Assembly (NCBI GenBank): GCA_030448225.1
Contig: JAUJNJ010000003.1
Coordinates: 1-64,000, forward strand
Reading direction: 5' to 3'
DNA from: Phycisphaerae bacterium
GTDB lineage: Bacteria > Planctomycetota > Phycisphaerae > Tepidisphaerales > Tepidisphaeraceae
DNA length: 64,000 bases
Shown: one piece after another, positions 1 to 9,286 of the stretch
Numbering within the stretch: the first letter of the stretch is position 1
Layout: each line of letters begins with the position of its first letter
Program-made: the position numbers and the translations under genes
The notes under the pieces: generated by a model
What the model saw: only the letters and a program-made list of their open reading frames with translations
What the model was told of the DNA's origin: nothing
Database searches by the model: none

Positions 1-196
1 CGAGTATTCCATCTGGCGAACTGCCAGCTTGCGCGAGGCACTGTTCAATCTGTGTCCAGTTCCGGTCCCTTTGCTGCCTAATCGCATCTGCACTGAAGTA
101 CATGTAGAAATAAAGCATCACGCTGTAGCTCGCCACCGACACGATAAGCAGCACAAATCGAAAGGTCTGGTCCGATAAGAAGGCAAAGGGGTTAAG
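1..196 (-). CDS. Possible membrane protein, C-terminus beyond the left edge
   Basis: One minus-strand frame stays open from about 196 to the window edge. It encodes a clear hydrophobic segment (FVLLIVSVASYSVMLYFYM) followed by a hydrophilic stretch with RQQRDRNWTQIEQ. Possible starts are GTG at 152-154 or ATG at 116-118, and no good ribosome site is visible. It lies directly downstream of the lipoprotein gene on the same strand, so the two could be co-transcribed. GC content is clearly lower than in the rest of the window. I do not recognise a family. Confidence 0.35.
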
Positions 197-644
197 CCGC
201 GCCCGTGGCGCGGCCGTCGTTTCGTCCCGGCTCGGCCCGCGCTCCCGGCCCGGCCGGCGGCGGGCCGGCGGGGGCGGCGGGGGCGGTGCGGGCCGCGGTC
301 AGGGCTGCGCGGGTCGTATCGATCTGCCGCTTCATCGCGTCGTCGAGCTTGTCCCGCATCTGGTTCATCTCCGCCAGCCCCGTCTCGGCGGCGGGGAATT
401 CCCGGTTGCTGATGTGCTTCGTGACCTGCTCCATCAGCGTGGTGAACTTGGTGCGCGTCGCCGCGTCGACCGTCACGGCGCCCTCGGCCGCCATCGCGCC
501 GTCGGCCGGCGCCGTCGCCGGCGTTTCGGCGGCCGGGACGGTCGGGGGCGACGTGACGGGGCGGGTCTCCTCTTCCGTCTCGCACGCGGTCAGGGTCATC
601 GCCGCCGTCAGGGCTGCCGCCAACAGTGGGTAACGGTTCTTCAT
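192..644 (-). CDS. Predicted lipoprotein, alanine/proline-rich
   Basis: A 150-residue secreted protein. It opens with MKNRYPLLAAALTAAMTL and a lipobox ending in LTAC, so Cys becomes the lipidated N-terminus. An acidic/Pro/Thr linker follows, then a short helical region (about 65-115) with a charged pattern, and a Pro/Ala/Gly-rich tail. I chose the ATG at 642-644 because AAGGAG lies 7 bases upstream; two earlier in-frame ATGs overlap or precede that site. The helical part has no family I can name. The role is unknown; from the lipobox it should sit on a membrane surface. Confidence 0.75.
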   Translation of the reverse strand: MKNRYPLLAAALTAAMTLTACETEEETRPVTSPPTVPAAETPATAPADGAMAAEGAVTVDAATRTKFTTLMEQVTKHISNREFPAAETGLAEMNQMRDKLDDAMKRQIDTTRAALTAARTAPAAPAGPPPAGPGARAEPGRNDGRATGAA

Positions 645-946
645 CGTCATGCTCCTTGTCAAAATGTTCCCCCGCCGCGAACTCTAGCCGTCGGCCGGCA
701 GACCCATCACGGGGGAAAGGGCGCAATCGGGGTCCGGAATCCCCGCACTCCGGATCGCGGAGCGGACGGCGTGGCGAAAGAAGCCCAATCGGTCCGACGC
801 AAGTCCATGGCAACGGCCTAGCCGCATCCGCGGGAACCGCGGGCCGAAAAGCGACAGGCTTACGCGAGAACGTTTAGAATGCTCGCACGGCGCGAGGCGA
901 GGGGGCGCCCGGGCGCGTCGGTCCCGCTTCGGATCCCGAGTTCCCT

Positions 947-2383
947 ATGCGACACGTCCGCCGACAAACCGTGTGCGCCGCCGCACTGATCCTCCTCTGT
1001 CACCTCACGTCATGGGCAGCCGCCGCGGATGCGCCGGCCGCAGCCCCCGGCGCGAAGGTGGCGGACTCCCCGGCGGCGCCCGCCGGGCGGCCGAACATCG
1101 TGCTGCTCCTCGTCGACGACTGGCGGTGGGACACGCTCGGCTGCGCCGGCAATCCCATCGTCAAGACGCCGCGGATCGACGCGCTGGCGGCGCGGGGCGT
1201 GCGCTTCACGCAGGCGCGGGTCACGACCTCGATCTGCGGCGTCAGCCGGGCCAGCCTGCTCACCGGGCAGTGGATGTCGCGCCACGGCAACCGCGGCTTC
1301 GCCGCGTTCAACACGCCCTGGGCGCAGACGTACCCCGGCGCGCTGCGGCAGGCGGGGTACTGGACCGGCCACGTCGGGAAGTGGCACTGCGGCCCGTTCC
1401 CCAAGGACGGCTTCGACTCCGGCGTCGCCTACGCCGGCCGGCACTTCCTCAAGGGCAAGGCCGGCGACCCGCCGGTCCACGTGACGGAGAAGAACGAGCG
1501 CGACGCGCTGGCGTTCCTCCAACAGCGGCCGAAGGACGAACCGTTCTGCCTCACCGTCGCGTTCTTCGCCGCCCACGCCGAGGACAACAACCCCAAGCAG
1601 TTCCTCTACCAGCCGAAGAGCGAATCGCTCTACGCCGACGTGAAGATCCCCGTCCCACCGACGGCGACCGACGCGCACTTCCGCGCGCTGCCGCCGTTCC
1701 TGGCGACCGAGAAGAACGAGGGGCGGCGGCGCTGGCACTGGCGGTTCGACACGCCCGAGAAGTACCAGCAGATGATGCGGGCGTACTACCGCCTCGTGAG
1801 CGAGGTCGACGCGGCGACCGGTCGGATCGTCGACGCGCTCGAGGCCGACGGCACGCTCGACAACACGCTGATCGTCTTCACGAGCGACAACGGCTACTTC
1901 CACGGCGAGCGCGGCTTGGCCGACAAGTGGTACCCCTACGAGGAGGCGCTGCGCGTCCCACTGATCGTCGTCGACCCGCGCCTGCCGAAGGCCCATCGCG
2001 GCACGACGCGCGACGAATTCGTCCTGAACGTCGACGTCGCCCCCACGCTCCTCGCCGCCGCCGACGTCGCCGCGCCCGCCGGCATGCAGGGCCGCGACTT
2101 CGCCCCGCTCTACACCCAGGAGCAACCCGTCACACCACCCTGGCGCGACGCGTTCTACTACGAGCACGCCGTCGTCATCGCGAAGGACCGCATCCCCGCG
2201 TCCGAGGCGATCGTCCGCCGCGACCTGAAGTACATCCACTGGCCCGACTTCGCGTACGACGAACTGTTCGACCTGAAGCAGGACCCGCGCGAGGAGCGCA
2301 ACCTCGCCGCCGACCCTGCGCACGCGGCGAAGCTCGCAACGCTGCGGAAGGAGATGGTGGCGTGGCGCGAGCGGGTCCGGTGA
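947..2383 (+). CDS. Secreted sulfatase (alkaline phosphatase superfamily)
   Basis: A 478-residue S1-type sulfatase expected to cleave sulfate esters from polysaccharides outside the cytoplasm. Residues 1-27 are a signal peptide ending near WAAAADA. The metal-binding start [16 protein letters not shown], the [10 protein letters not shown] segment and the [14 protein letters not shown] block are all present. The formylglycine site reads [13 protein letters not shown], so the usual C-x-P-S-R has Val in place of Pro; the Cys (about residue 97) and Arg are kept. Planctomycetes carry many sulfatases of this type. The gene stands alone on the plus strand, ahead of the DUF1553/DUF1501 pair. The substrate cannot be read from the sequence. 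Confidence 0.92.
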   Translation: MRHVRRQTVCAAALILLCHLTSWAAAADAPAAAPGAKVADSPAAPAGRPNIVLLLVDDWRWDTLGCAGNPIVKTPRIDALAARGVRFTQARVTTSICGVSRASLLTGQWMSRHGNRGFAAFNTPWAQTYPGALRQAGYWTGHVGKWHCGPFPKDGFDSGVAYAGRHFLKGKAGDPPVHVTEKNERDALAFLQQRPKDEPFCLTVAFFAAHAEDNNPKQFLYQPKSESLYADVKIPVPPTATDAHFRALPPFLATEKNEGRRRWHWRFDTPEKYQQMMRAYYRLVSEVDAATGRIVDALEADGTLDNTLIVFTSDNGYFHGERGLADKWYPYEEALRVPLIVVDPRLPKAHRGTTRDEFVLNVDVAPTLLAAADVAAPAGMQGRDFAPLYTQEQPVTPPWRDAFYYEHAVVIAKDRIPASEAIVRRDLKYIHWPDFAYDELFDLKQDPREERNLAADPAHAAKLATLRKEMVAWRERVR

Positions 2384-2431
2384 GCGTAGCGAAGTGATGG
2401 AGAGCGTGCCGGGGCTATCGCGCACCCCATC

Positions 2432-2629
2432 AAGCCGGCTCGCTTGCGAGGCGCGTCCGGGTGTGCGGAACTGGTCTGGCGTTTTGGAAGGAACTGCTTT
2501 GAGCGGAGGGTCGTTGCATACCCTCGTTCCGTCGGCGCACGTGGTGAGGGTGGCGGTCCTCGTCCTCGCTCTGTTACACCCCAAGGGATCCGCTCTGGAC
2601 GCGGCTCGTAAGCGGGCCGGCTAAATGGG
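2432..2629. repeat. REP-like inverted pair (TTTAGC/TT-loop family), copy 1
   Basis: The left arm (2432-2458) reads AGCCGGCTCGCTTGCGAG then GCGCGTCC. The right arm (2597-2629) is its inverted relative, ending in GGGCCGGCTAAATGGG. Each arm contains its own small palindrome with a TT loop. Close relatives lie at 62733-62883 (pair) and 44391-44427 (single arm). The enclosed 140 bases hold no convincing gene. Confidence 0.7.
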
Positions 2630-2992
2630 TGCACCGGAACCGTCTGCATATGACAGGCACGAGTGCCCGATGGCGGTACGCAAAATGCGCCCCGCGTGGT
2701 GATCACCCGGACAGCCCGCCGGGTCATTTTGTGCAACGGATCGGTCAGCAAAGGCACTGTCGCCGCCCGCGGACGGGCTAAAATCGGGCGACACCACGTC
2801 GTGGCGCAGGTTCGGTCGAATTTCGAGGCGTAGAGACAAGTCCACGGTCACATCGTCCAACCGGACGGGTGCCGGCCATGCAGTTACGCCCGCGGCCGGG
2901 CGGCGTCCAAATCGAGGGAACATCCCGCCCCGGCGGAAGTACTAACCTAGGTAGCTGCGCGACTAACAGTCCCGACGGCAGGTGATCGAGGC
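2630..2992. other. Intergenic stretch without a supported gene
   Basis: The 363 bases before the cytochrome-like gene hold one 100-codon open frame on the minus strand, but it has no recognisable content or ribosome site. No clear promoter or terminator was found. Confidence 0.4.
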
Positions 2993-5900
2993 ATGTTGAA
3001 ACACCCGCGAGTCGATCGTTCCGCGACCCCCTCCTGGCGGCGCTTCCCCGTGGCGCTCGTGGCGGCCTTGGCGCTGCTGGCGGCCGCGCGCCCGTCGGCG
3101 GCCGTGGCGGCGGGCGGGGCGGTCGATTTCAACCGCGAGGTGCGGCCGATTTTGTCGCAGAACTGCTTCAAGTGCCACGGCATCGACGACAAGGGCCGCA
3201 AGGGAAAGCTGCGGCTCGACGTGCGCGAGGGCGCGCTGGCCGCGGGGAAGTCGGGCGACGCGGCGGTCGTGCCGGGGAAGGCGGACGGCAGTGAACTGAT
3301 CCGCCGGGTCTTCGCGCACGACCCCGACGAGGTCATGCCCCCCGCGTCCACGAAGGTGAAGCTCAGCGACGCGCAGAAGGACGTGCTTCGGCGGTGGGTG
3401 AACGAGGGCGCGAACTACCAGCCGCACTGGGCCTTTGAGGCGCCGGTGCAGGCGCCGCTGCCGGCGGTTCAGAAGAAGGACTGGCCGCGCAACGCGATCG
3501 ACGCGTTCGTGCTGGCCCGGCTGGAAAAGGAGGGCCTGTCGCCCTCGGCCGAGGCCGATCGTTACACGCTCGTCCGCCGGTTGTCGCTCGACCTGATCGG
3601 CCTGCCGCCGACGCCGGCCGAGGCGGATGCGTTCGTGAATGATTCGTCGCCCGACGCCTACGAGAAGCTCGTCGACCGCCTGCTCGCCAGCCCGCACTAC
3701 GGCGAGCGCTGGGCCCGCCGGTGGCTCGACCTCGCCCGCTACGCCGACACCAACGGCTACGAGAAGGACCGCCCCCGCACGATCTGGCCGTACCGAGACT
3801 GGGTGATCAACGCGCTCAACGCGGACGTGCCGTTCGACCAGTTCACGATCGAGCAACTCGCCGGCGACATGCTGCCGAACGCGACCGAGGCGCAGCGCGT
3901 CGCGACCGGGTTCCACCGCAATACGATGCTGAACGAGGAGGTGGGCATCGACCCGCTCGAGTTCCGCTACCACGCGACGGTCGACCGCATCGGCACCACC
4001 GGCACGACCTGGCTCGGCCTCACCGTCGCCTGCGCGCAGTGCCACGACCACAAGTTCGACCCGATCACGCACAAGGAATACTTCAGCCTCCTGGCGTTCC
4101 TCAACAACGCCGACGAGCCGCAGTTGGAACTGGCCGGGAGCGGCAGCGCGGCGGACGAGGCGAAGCGCCGCCGCGAGGCCGAGCAACGCGTCGAGGTGCT
4201 GACGGCGGCGCTGCCGTCGAAGTGGCCGGTCGGTGACGCGAAGTGGACCGTCGCCGCAGGCGCGACGATCACCGCCGCGTCGGGCGCGACGTTCAAGGCC
4301 GTCGGCGACGGGGCGTACAGGATCGCCGGCAAGCCGGCCGACGCGCCGGACCGCGACTCGTACACGATCGTGATCGACTCCGACGCGGCGAGCGTCGACC
4401 GCGTGCGCCTGGAAGTGCTGAAGGCCGGCAAGGGCGGCCCGGGCCGCACGGAGCACGGGAACTTCGTGCTGACCGACGTCACGGCGACCGTCGCGCCGAA
4501 GGACGCGCCGCAGGACGCGAGGCCGGTGAAGTTTGCCCGGGCCGAGGCGGACTTCTCGCAGCCGGATTACGACGTCGCCGGCGCGATCGATGGCAAGCCC
4601 GCGAGCGGGTGGGCCATTCACGAGGGAGGCAAGCCCGCGACGAGTCGCACGGCCACGTTCTACCTCGACAAGCCAGTCGACCTGCCGAAGGGCGCCCGCT
4701 GGACGATCAAACTCGACCAGGCGTACGGCCGCCGGCACACGATCCTGAAGCTGCGGCTGTCGCTCGGCGCGCCCGCGGCGACGGTGGGGCAGCCGGTCGA
4801 GGTGGCGCGCAAAGCGTCGTTCGACGCGGCACTGGCGGCGTGGGAGGCGCGGGAGTCGAAGCGCGCGATGAAGTGGACCGTCGTCCGCCCGGCCGCCACC
4901 CGGAGCAGCACGCCGATCCTCACGCCGCTCGACGACGGGTCGATCCTCGCCAGCGGCGACATCAGCAAGAGCGATACGTACGACCTCACGTTCCGCCCGG
5001 CCGACCTCGCCGGCGCCACCGCGATCCGCATCGAGGCGCTGCCGCACGAGAGCCTGCCGAAGCGGGGGCCCGGCCTCGTCTACTACGAGGGCCCGGCCGG
5101 CGACTTCTGCCTGAGCGAGATCTCGCTGACGGCCGGCGAGGCGAAGCCGAATTTCGCCAAGGCCGCCCACAGCTTCGCCGCCGGCCACTTCACCGCCGCG
5201 ATGGCGATCGACGGCAACCCGCAGACCGGCTGGATGATCGACGGCGGCCAGGGCCGGCCGCACGTCGCCGTCTTCGCGCTCGACAAGCCGCTAGCGGCGG
5301 GCGCCGCGGCGGACGTCACGCTCCGGATGCTCTTCGAGCGCCACTTCGCCCCGGCGCTGGGGCGGTTCCGCGTCTCGGTCACCACCGATGGGCGCGCGGC
5401 CGACCCGGCCGCGCTGCCGGTCGAGGTGGCGGGCGCGCTGGCGGTCCCGGCGGGGGAGCGAACGGCGGCGCAGAAGGACGCGATCCTCCGCGGGTTCGTG
5501 GAGGCGGCGCCGGAACTGGCATCGGCCCGGCAGGAGATCGAGAAGGTCCGCCGCGCCGCGCCGCAGCCGGTGACGACGCTCGTGCTGAGCGAGCGCCCGG
5601 CCGGCCACGGCCGCAAGACGCACCTGCACAACCGCGGCGAGTTCCTCCAGCCGACCGAGCCGGTGGAGCCGGGCGTGCCGTCGTTCCTCCCGCCGCTGCC
5701 GGCCGATCAGCCGCGCAACCGGCTGACGCTGGCGCGGTGGCTCGTGTCGGGCGAGCACCCGCTGACCGGCCGCGTCGCCGTCAACCGCCAGTGGGCCGCG
5801 TTCTTCGGTCGCGGCCTCGTGCGGACGACCGAGGACTTCGGCTTCCAGGGCGACCTGCCGACCCACCCCGAACTGCTCGACTGGCTCGCGATCGAGTTCG

Positions 5901-6640
5901 TGAAGCGGCAGGGGTGGTCGATGAAGAAGCTGCACCGGCTCATCGTCACGAGCGCGACGTACCGCCAGTCGTCCCGCACGGCGACGGATCTGGCCGCGCG
6001 TGACCCGCAGAACCTCCTGCTCGCCCGCGGGCCGCGGTTCCGCGCCGACGCGGAGGTCGTCCGCGACGCATCGCTGGCGGCGGCGGGGCTGCTGACGGCG
6101 AAGCTCGGCGGCCCGAGCGTCTTCCCGCCGCAGCCGGCGTCGGTGACGACCGAGGGGACCTACGGCGCGTTCCAGTGGAACGCCAGCACGGGCGAGGACC
6201 GCTTCCGCCGCAGCCTCTACACATTCGCCAAGCGCACCGCGCCGTTCGCGATGTACGGCACGTTCGACGCCCCGACCGGCGAGGCGTGCGTCGCGCGTCG
6301 GGATTTATCGAACACGCCGCTGCAAGCCCTCACGCTGCTGAACGACACGGTGTTCGTGGAGGCCGCCCAGTCGCTCGGCAAACTGCTCGGCGAGTCGGCC
6401 GAGCCGGACGAGGCGCGGGTGGCGGCGCTGTTCCGCCGCTTCCTCGTGCGCCCGCCGGAGGCGGAGGAACTGTCGCAGGTCGTGGCGTTCGTCCGCGCGC
6501 AGCGCGAGCGGTTCGGGAAGAAGGAACTCGACGCCGCGAAGGTGGCGGGGAGCGCGGAAGGAAACGTGGTAGAGCGCGCGACGTGGACGGCTGCGGCGCG
6601 CGTGGTGATGAACCTCGACGAGGCGGTGACGAAGGGGTAG
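2993..6640 (+). CDS. Secreted cytochrome-like PSCyt1/DUF1549/DUF1553 protein
   Basis: A 1,215-residue exported protein. A signal peptide (about 1-40) is followed by a planctomycete cytochrome C domain with CFKCHG (Cys58, Cys61, His62). DUF1549 follows (about 165-380), containing RLSLDLIGLPPTPAEAD and WLDLARYADTNGYE, then a second CxxCH (CAQCHDH, about residue 347). DUF1553 is the C-terminal third (about 908-1190), with GRVAVNRQWAAFFGRGLVR and DFGFQGDLPTHPELLDW. Between them lie two related modules (about 440-610 and 660-870) with AIDGxPxxGW and x-FxLDKP motifs that resemble discoidin-like or carbohydrate-binding domains. Such proteins are paired with DUF1501 proteins in planctomycetes, as here. 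Function is unproven; a redox or polysaccharide role is inferred. The frame is intact. Confidence 0.92.
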   Translation: MLKHPRVDRSATPSWRRFPVALVAALALLAAARPSAAVAAGGAVDFNREVRPILSQNCFKCHGIDDKGRKGKLRLDVREGALAAGKSGDAAVVPGKADGSELIRRVFAHDPDEVMPPASTKVKLSDAQKDVLRRWVNEGANYQPHWAFEAPVQAPLPAVQKKDWPRNAIDAFVLARLEKEGLSPSAEADRYTLVRRLSLDLIGLPPTPAEADAFVNDSSPDAYEKLVDRLLASPHYGERWARRWLDLARYADTNGYEKDRPRTIWPYRDWVINALNADVPFDQFTIEQLAGDMLPNATEAQRVATGFHRNTMLNEEVGIDPLEFRYHATVDRIGTTGTTWLGLTVACAQCHDHKFDPITHKEYFSLLAFLNNADEPQLELAGSGSAADEAKRRREAEQRVEVLTAALPSKWPVGDAKWTVAAGATITAASGATFKAVGDGAYRIAGKPADAPDRDSYTIVIDSDAASVDRVRLEVLKAGKGGPGRTEHGNFVLTDVTATVAPKDAPQDARPVKFARAEADFSQPDYDVAGAIDGKPASGWAIHEGGKPATSRTATFYLDKPVDLPKGARWTIKLDQAYGRRHTILKLRLSLGAPAATVGQPVEVARKASFDAALAAWEARESKRAMKWTVVRPAATRSSTPILTPLDDGSILASGDISKSDTYDLTFRPADLAGATAIRIEALPHESLPKRGPGLVYYEGPAGDFCLSEISLTAGEAKPNFAKAAHSFAAGHFTAAMAIDGNPQTGWMIDGGQGRPHVAVFALDKPLAAGAAADVTLRMLFERHFAPALGRFRVSVTTDGRAADPAALPVEVAGALAVPAGERTAAQKDAILRGFVEAAPELASARQEIEKVRRAAPQPVTTLVLSERPAGHGRKTHLHNRGEFLQPTEPVEPGVPSFLPPLPADQPRNRLTLARWLVSGEHPLTGRVAVNRQWAAFFGRGLVRTTEDFGFQGDLPTHPELLDWLAIEFVKRQGWSMKKLHRLIVTSATYRQSSRTATDLAARDPQNLLLARGPRFRADAEVVRDASLAAAGLLTAKLGGPSVFPPQPASVTTEGTYGAFQWNASTGEDRFRRSLYTFAKRTAPFAMYGTFDAPTGEACVARRDLSNTPLQALTLLNDTVFVEAAQSLGKLLGESAEPDEARVAALFRRFLVRPPEAEELSQVVAFVRAQRERFGKKELDAAKVAGSAEGNVVERATWTAAARVVMNLDEAVTKG

Positions 6641-6730
6641 GGCGGTGAAGGATGAAGGGTGAAGGCGGAAGGATGAACGGAGAAGTCCATTCGTCCTGAC
6701 GTGGCTGCTCGTGCCACGGTGTGACTTGTC

Positions 6731-6876
6731 CCCTCTCCCCTGTACTCAGGGGAGAGGGTTAGGGTGAGGGGCCGATCGACAGGACGCGCACCTGTGAAGG
6801 TGATTCCGTCGGCCGCGCCGGCTTCCGGTTCGGCCCCTCACCCCTGCCCTCTCCCCCCGAGTACGGGGGGAGAGGG
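6731..6876. repeat. REP-like inverted pair of C/G-run hairpins
   Basis: The left unit is CCCTCTCCCC, an 8-base loop TGTACTCA, and GGGGAGAGGG (6731-6758), followed by TTAGGGTGAGGGGCCG. The right unit (6831-6876) is the inverse: CGGCCCCTCACCCCTG, then CCCTCTCCCCCC, a GAGTAC loop and the complementary run. Each unit folds on itself, and the two are inverted relative to each other. They fill the gap between the DUF1553 and DUF1501 genes. Confidence 0.7.
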
Positions 6877-6996
6877 AGTGAGGCCGCCGCCCCGTTGAAC
6901 GCGGCACGTTGGCGACGAGCGACACGGCGACCATGCCAAGCGGTGGGCCGCCGAAACCGCAGAAGTGGCGTGACGAAGGCGTAAGAGGCACAGACG

Positions 6997-8435
6997 ATGG
7001 ACCCGACCCAGCAACGACTGCTGCAGATCACCCGCCGGCACTTCTTCCGTGACTGCGGCGTGGGCGTGGGAAAGATCGCGCTGGCGTCGCTGCTGAGCAA
7101 CGGGGCGTCGCGGGCCGCGTTCGGGGCTGCCGCGCCGTCGGTGATGTCGCCGCGGATGCCGCATCACGCGCCGCGGGCGAAGGCGGTCATTCACCTGTTC
7201 ATGGCGGGGGCGCCGAGCCACCTCGATCTGTTCGACCCGAAGCCGGAACTGGCGAAGCTCGAGGGCAAGCCGCTGCCGGCGTCGATCATCGGCGGGCAGC
7301 GCTACGCGTTCATCCGCCCCGACGCCGCCGTGCTCGGGCCGCGGTTCAAGTTCAGCCGCCACGGGCAGTCCGGGGCCGACGTCGCCGACGTGCTGCCGCA
7401 CCTCGGCCGGATCGTGGACGACGTGTGCATCCTGCGGTCGGTGAAGACCGACCAGTTCAACCACGCGCCGGCGCAGATCTTCCTCAACACCGGCTTCAGC
7501 CAGCCGGGCCGGCCCAGCATCGGGTCGTGGGTGACGTACGGTCTCGGCGCCGCGTCGCAGGAGTTGCCGGCGTTCATCGTGATGTCGACCGGCGCGGGCC
7601 TCAGCGGCGGGGCGGCGCTCTGGTCGAGTGGCTTCCTGCCCACCGTCTACTCGGGCGTGCGCTTCCGCAACGGCGGCGACCCGATCCTCGACGTCAGCAG
7701 CCCGCCGGGGGTTGACGCCCGCCTCCAGCGCGACTCGCTCGACCTCGTCGCCTCCTCAACCGCCGCCGCCTCGCCGCCGACGGCGATCCGGAGATCGCGA
7801 CGCGCATCGCCAGCTACGAGATGGCCTACCGCCTCCAGACGTCGGCCCCGGAACTGACCGACCTCCGCGGCGAGAGCAAGGCCACGCTCGACCTCTACGG
7901 CATCGACGACCCGGCCAAGCCTTCCTACGCCCGCTCGTGCCTCCTCGCCAGGCGGATGGTCGAGCGCGGCGTGCGGTTCATCAACCTCTACCACGAGGGG
8001 TGGGACGCCCACTCCGACCTGGTCGGCAATCATAAAGCTCTGCGCGCGACCGACCAGGCGTCGGCCGCGCTGGTGATCGACCTGAAGCAGCGCGGCCTGC
8101 TCGACGAGACGCTCGTCGTCTGGGGCGGCGAGTTCGGGCGCACGCCGATGGTCGAGACCAACCCCGCGGCGGGCCGCAGCCTCGGCCGAGACCACCACCC
8201 GCAGGCGTTCACGATGTGGATGGCCGGCGGCGGCATCAAGTCCGGCCTGACGTACGGCCGCACCGACGACATGGGCTTCCACGTCGTGGAGAACCCGGTC
8301 CACGTCCACGACCTCCAGGCCACGATCCTCCACCTGCTCGGCCTCGACCACGAGTTACTGACGTTCAAATCGCAGGGCCGCGACTTCCGCCTCACGGACG
8401 TGCATGGGCACGTGGTGCGGGACATTCTGGTGTGA
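6997..8435 (+). CDS. DUF1501 family protein (split by one frameshift)
   Basis: A DUF1501 protein of about 480 residues, exported by a Tat-type signal: [22 protein letters not shown] carries the twin-arginine RRHFF. The alkaline-phosphatase-like fold is indicated by [19 protein letters not shown], the [12 protein letters not shown] block, and later [29 protein letters not shown] and [17 protein letters not shown]. The first part runs in one frame to about 7750. The rest ([18 protein letters not shown] onward) is in the next frame to 8435, so one base has been lost or gained near 7745-7752. All expected blocks are present, so a sequencing error is more likely than a dead gene. It is the usual partner of the upstream DUF1553 gene. 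The biochemical role is not established. Confidence 0.88.
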
Positions 8436-8444
8436 TGGGGAGCG

Positions 8445-8500
8445 ACGGAGGCACGGAGGCACGGAGGCACGGAGGCACGGAGGCACGGAGGCACGGAGGC
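8445..8500. repeat. Seven exact tandem copies of ACGGAGGC
   Basis: Seven uninterrupted 8-base units fill 8445-8500, just after the DUF1501 stop. No complementary arm was found nearby. The unit resembles the repeated words in other gaps of this window. Confidence 0.95.
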
Positions 8501-8583
8501 ACACGCAATTCCTCGCCGAGTGCACGTCGCGGAGAGCCGTTCCGTTACAGCGGTTATTCCCTCGAGCGTGGCATTCCCAGCAA

Positions 8584-8685
8584 TGTCATCCCGAGGGGAG
8601 CGGTAGCGACCCGAGGGATCCCGGGCGGACACGCGTCGTCCACCCCAGCGGAATTCCTCGTCGCCGTCGCTTCTCGGGCTGACGC
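8584..8685. repeat. GTCATCCCGAGGGG dispersed element, copy 1
   Basis: The left arm GTCATCCCGAGGGGAGCGGT and onward (8584-8625) is matched by an inverted, more diverged arm ending CTTCTCGGGCTGACG (8659-8685). Related copies lie at 26375-26478 and 34384-34488. Confidence 0.6.
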
Positions 8686-8705
8686 GGCTCTGTAGGTCAC
8701 GACTG

Positions 8706-9286
8706 CTACACGCAGCGGGGATGCGCTCTACAACCCCTACGCCGAAACGCGGAGACGGCAACCCGTCGGCGCCGATCACGCGTGCCGCGCGCAACGCCAC
8801 GTCGAAGCGTGTCGTGGCGGGCAGCACGGATGAGCGCCCAGCCGACCGCGATCATCAGCACGCCGGAGGCCAGGAACGCCCAGTCCCAGATCGACGGGCC
8901 GACGCGTTCGACGACGTGGTGAACGTGCAGGACGTGGTGATCGATGATCCCCTCGACGAGGTTGAACAGGCCCCACCCGAAGACCATCGACCCCACGAGC
9001 GTCCGCCCGGACCACGGCACGTCCGCCCGCCGGCCGGCGCGGAACAGCAGGGCGATGCCGGCGGCGGTCATGATCCACGTGAACGCGTGGAACAGGCCGT
9101 CCCAGAACATGTTGATCTCGAGGTTCGCCACGGTGTCGCGCGCGGGCGGCGGGCCGAGAGCATCGAGTGGAGTTGCAGCACCTGGTGCAGCACGATTCCG
9201 TCGACGAACCCGCCCAGGCCGATCCCCAGCAGCGTGCCCGCGGAGATCAGCGGCCGGCGATCGGTCGTGGGACGCTCATCCGCCAT
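8706..9286 (-). CDS. DUF2243 family membrane protein (frameshifted)
   Basis: A small integral membrane protein. The N-terminal part (MADERPTTDRRPLISAG, then GIGLGGFVDGIVLHQVLQLH) matches the start of DUF2243 proteins. It continues in a second frame after about 9150 with NLEINMFWDGLFHAFTWIM, GWGLFNLVEGIIDHHVLHVH and WDWAFLASGVLMIAVGWALI. About four hydrophobic segments are visible. The His-rich pairs (HQVLQLH, DHHVLHVHH) are typical of the family. The last 30 residues are Arg-rich and may lie beyond a further shift. The start codon overlaps the end of the upstream CPVC gene by 11 bases, so translation is probably coupled. The function of the family is unknown. Confidence 0.8.

Noticed and set aside
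2621..2923. A 100-codon minus-strand frame in the gap before the DUF1553 gene
   Set aside because: No ribosome site, no recognisable motif, and it runs through part of a repeat arm. Open frames of this length arise by chance at 70 % GC.
6997..8435. DUF1501 gene as a pseudogene
   Set aside because: Only one shift separates two halves that carry all family blocks. The general indel pattern of the window makes a sequencing error the better explanation.
8445..8500. Short direct repeats as a CRISPR seed
   Set aside because: Units are contiguous 8-mers with no spacers and no cas genes are present.
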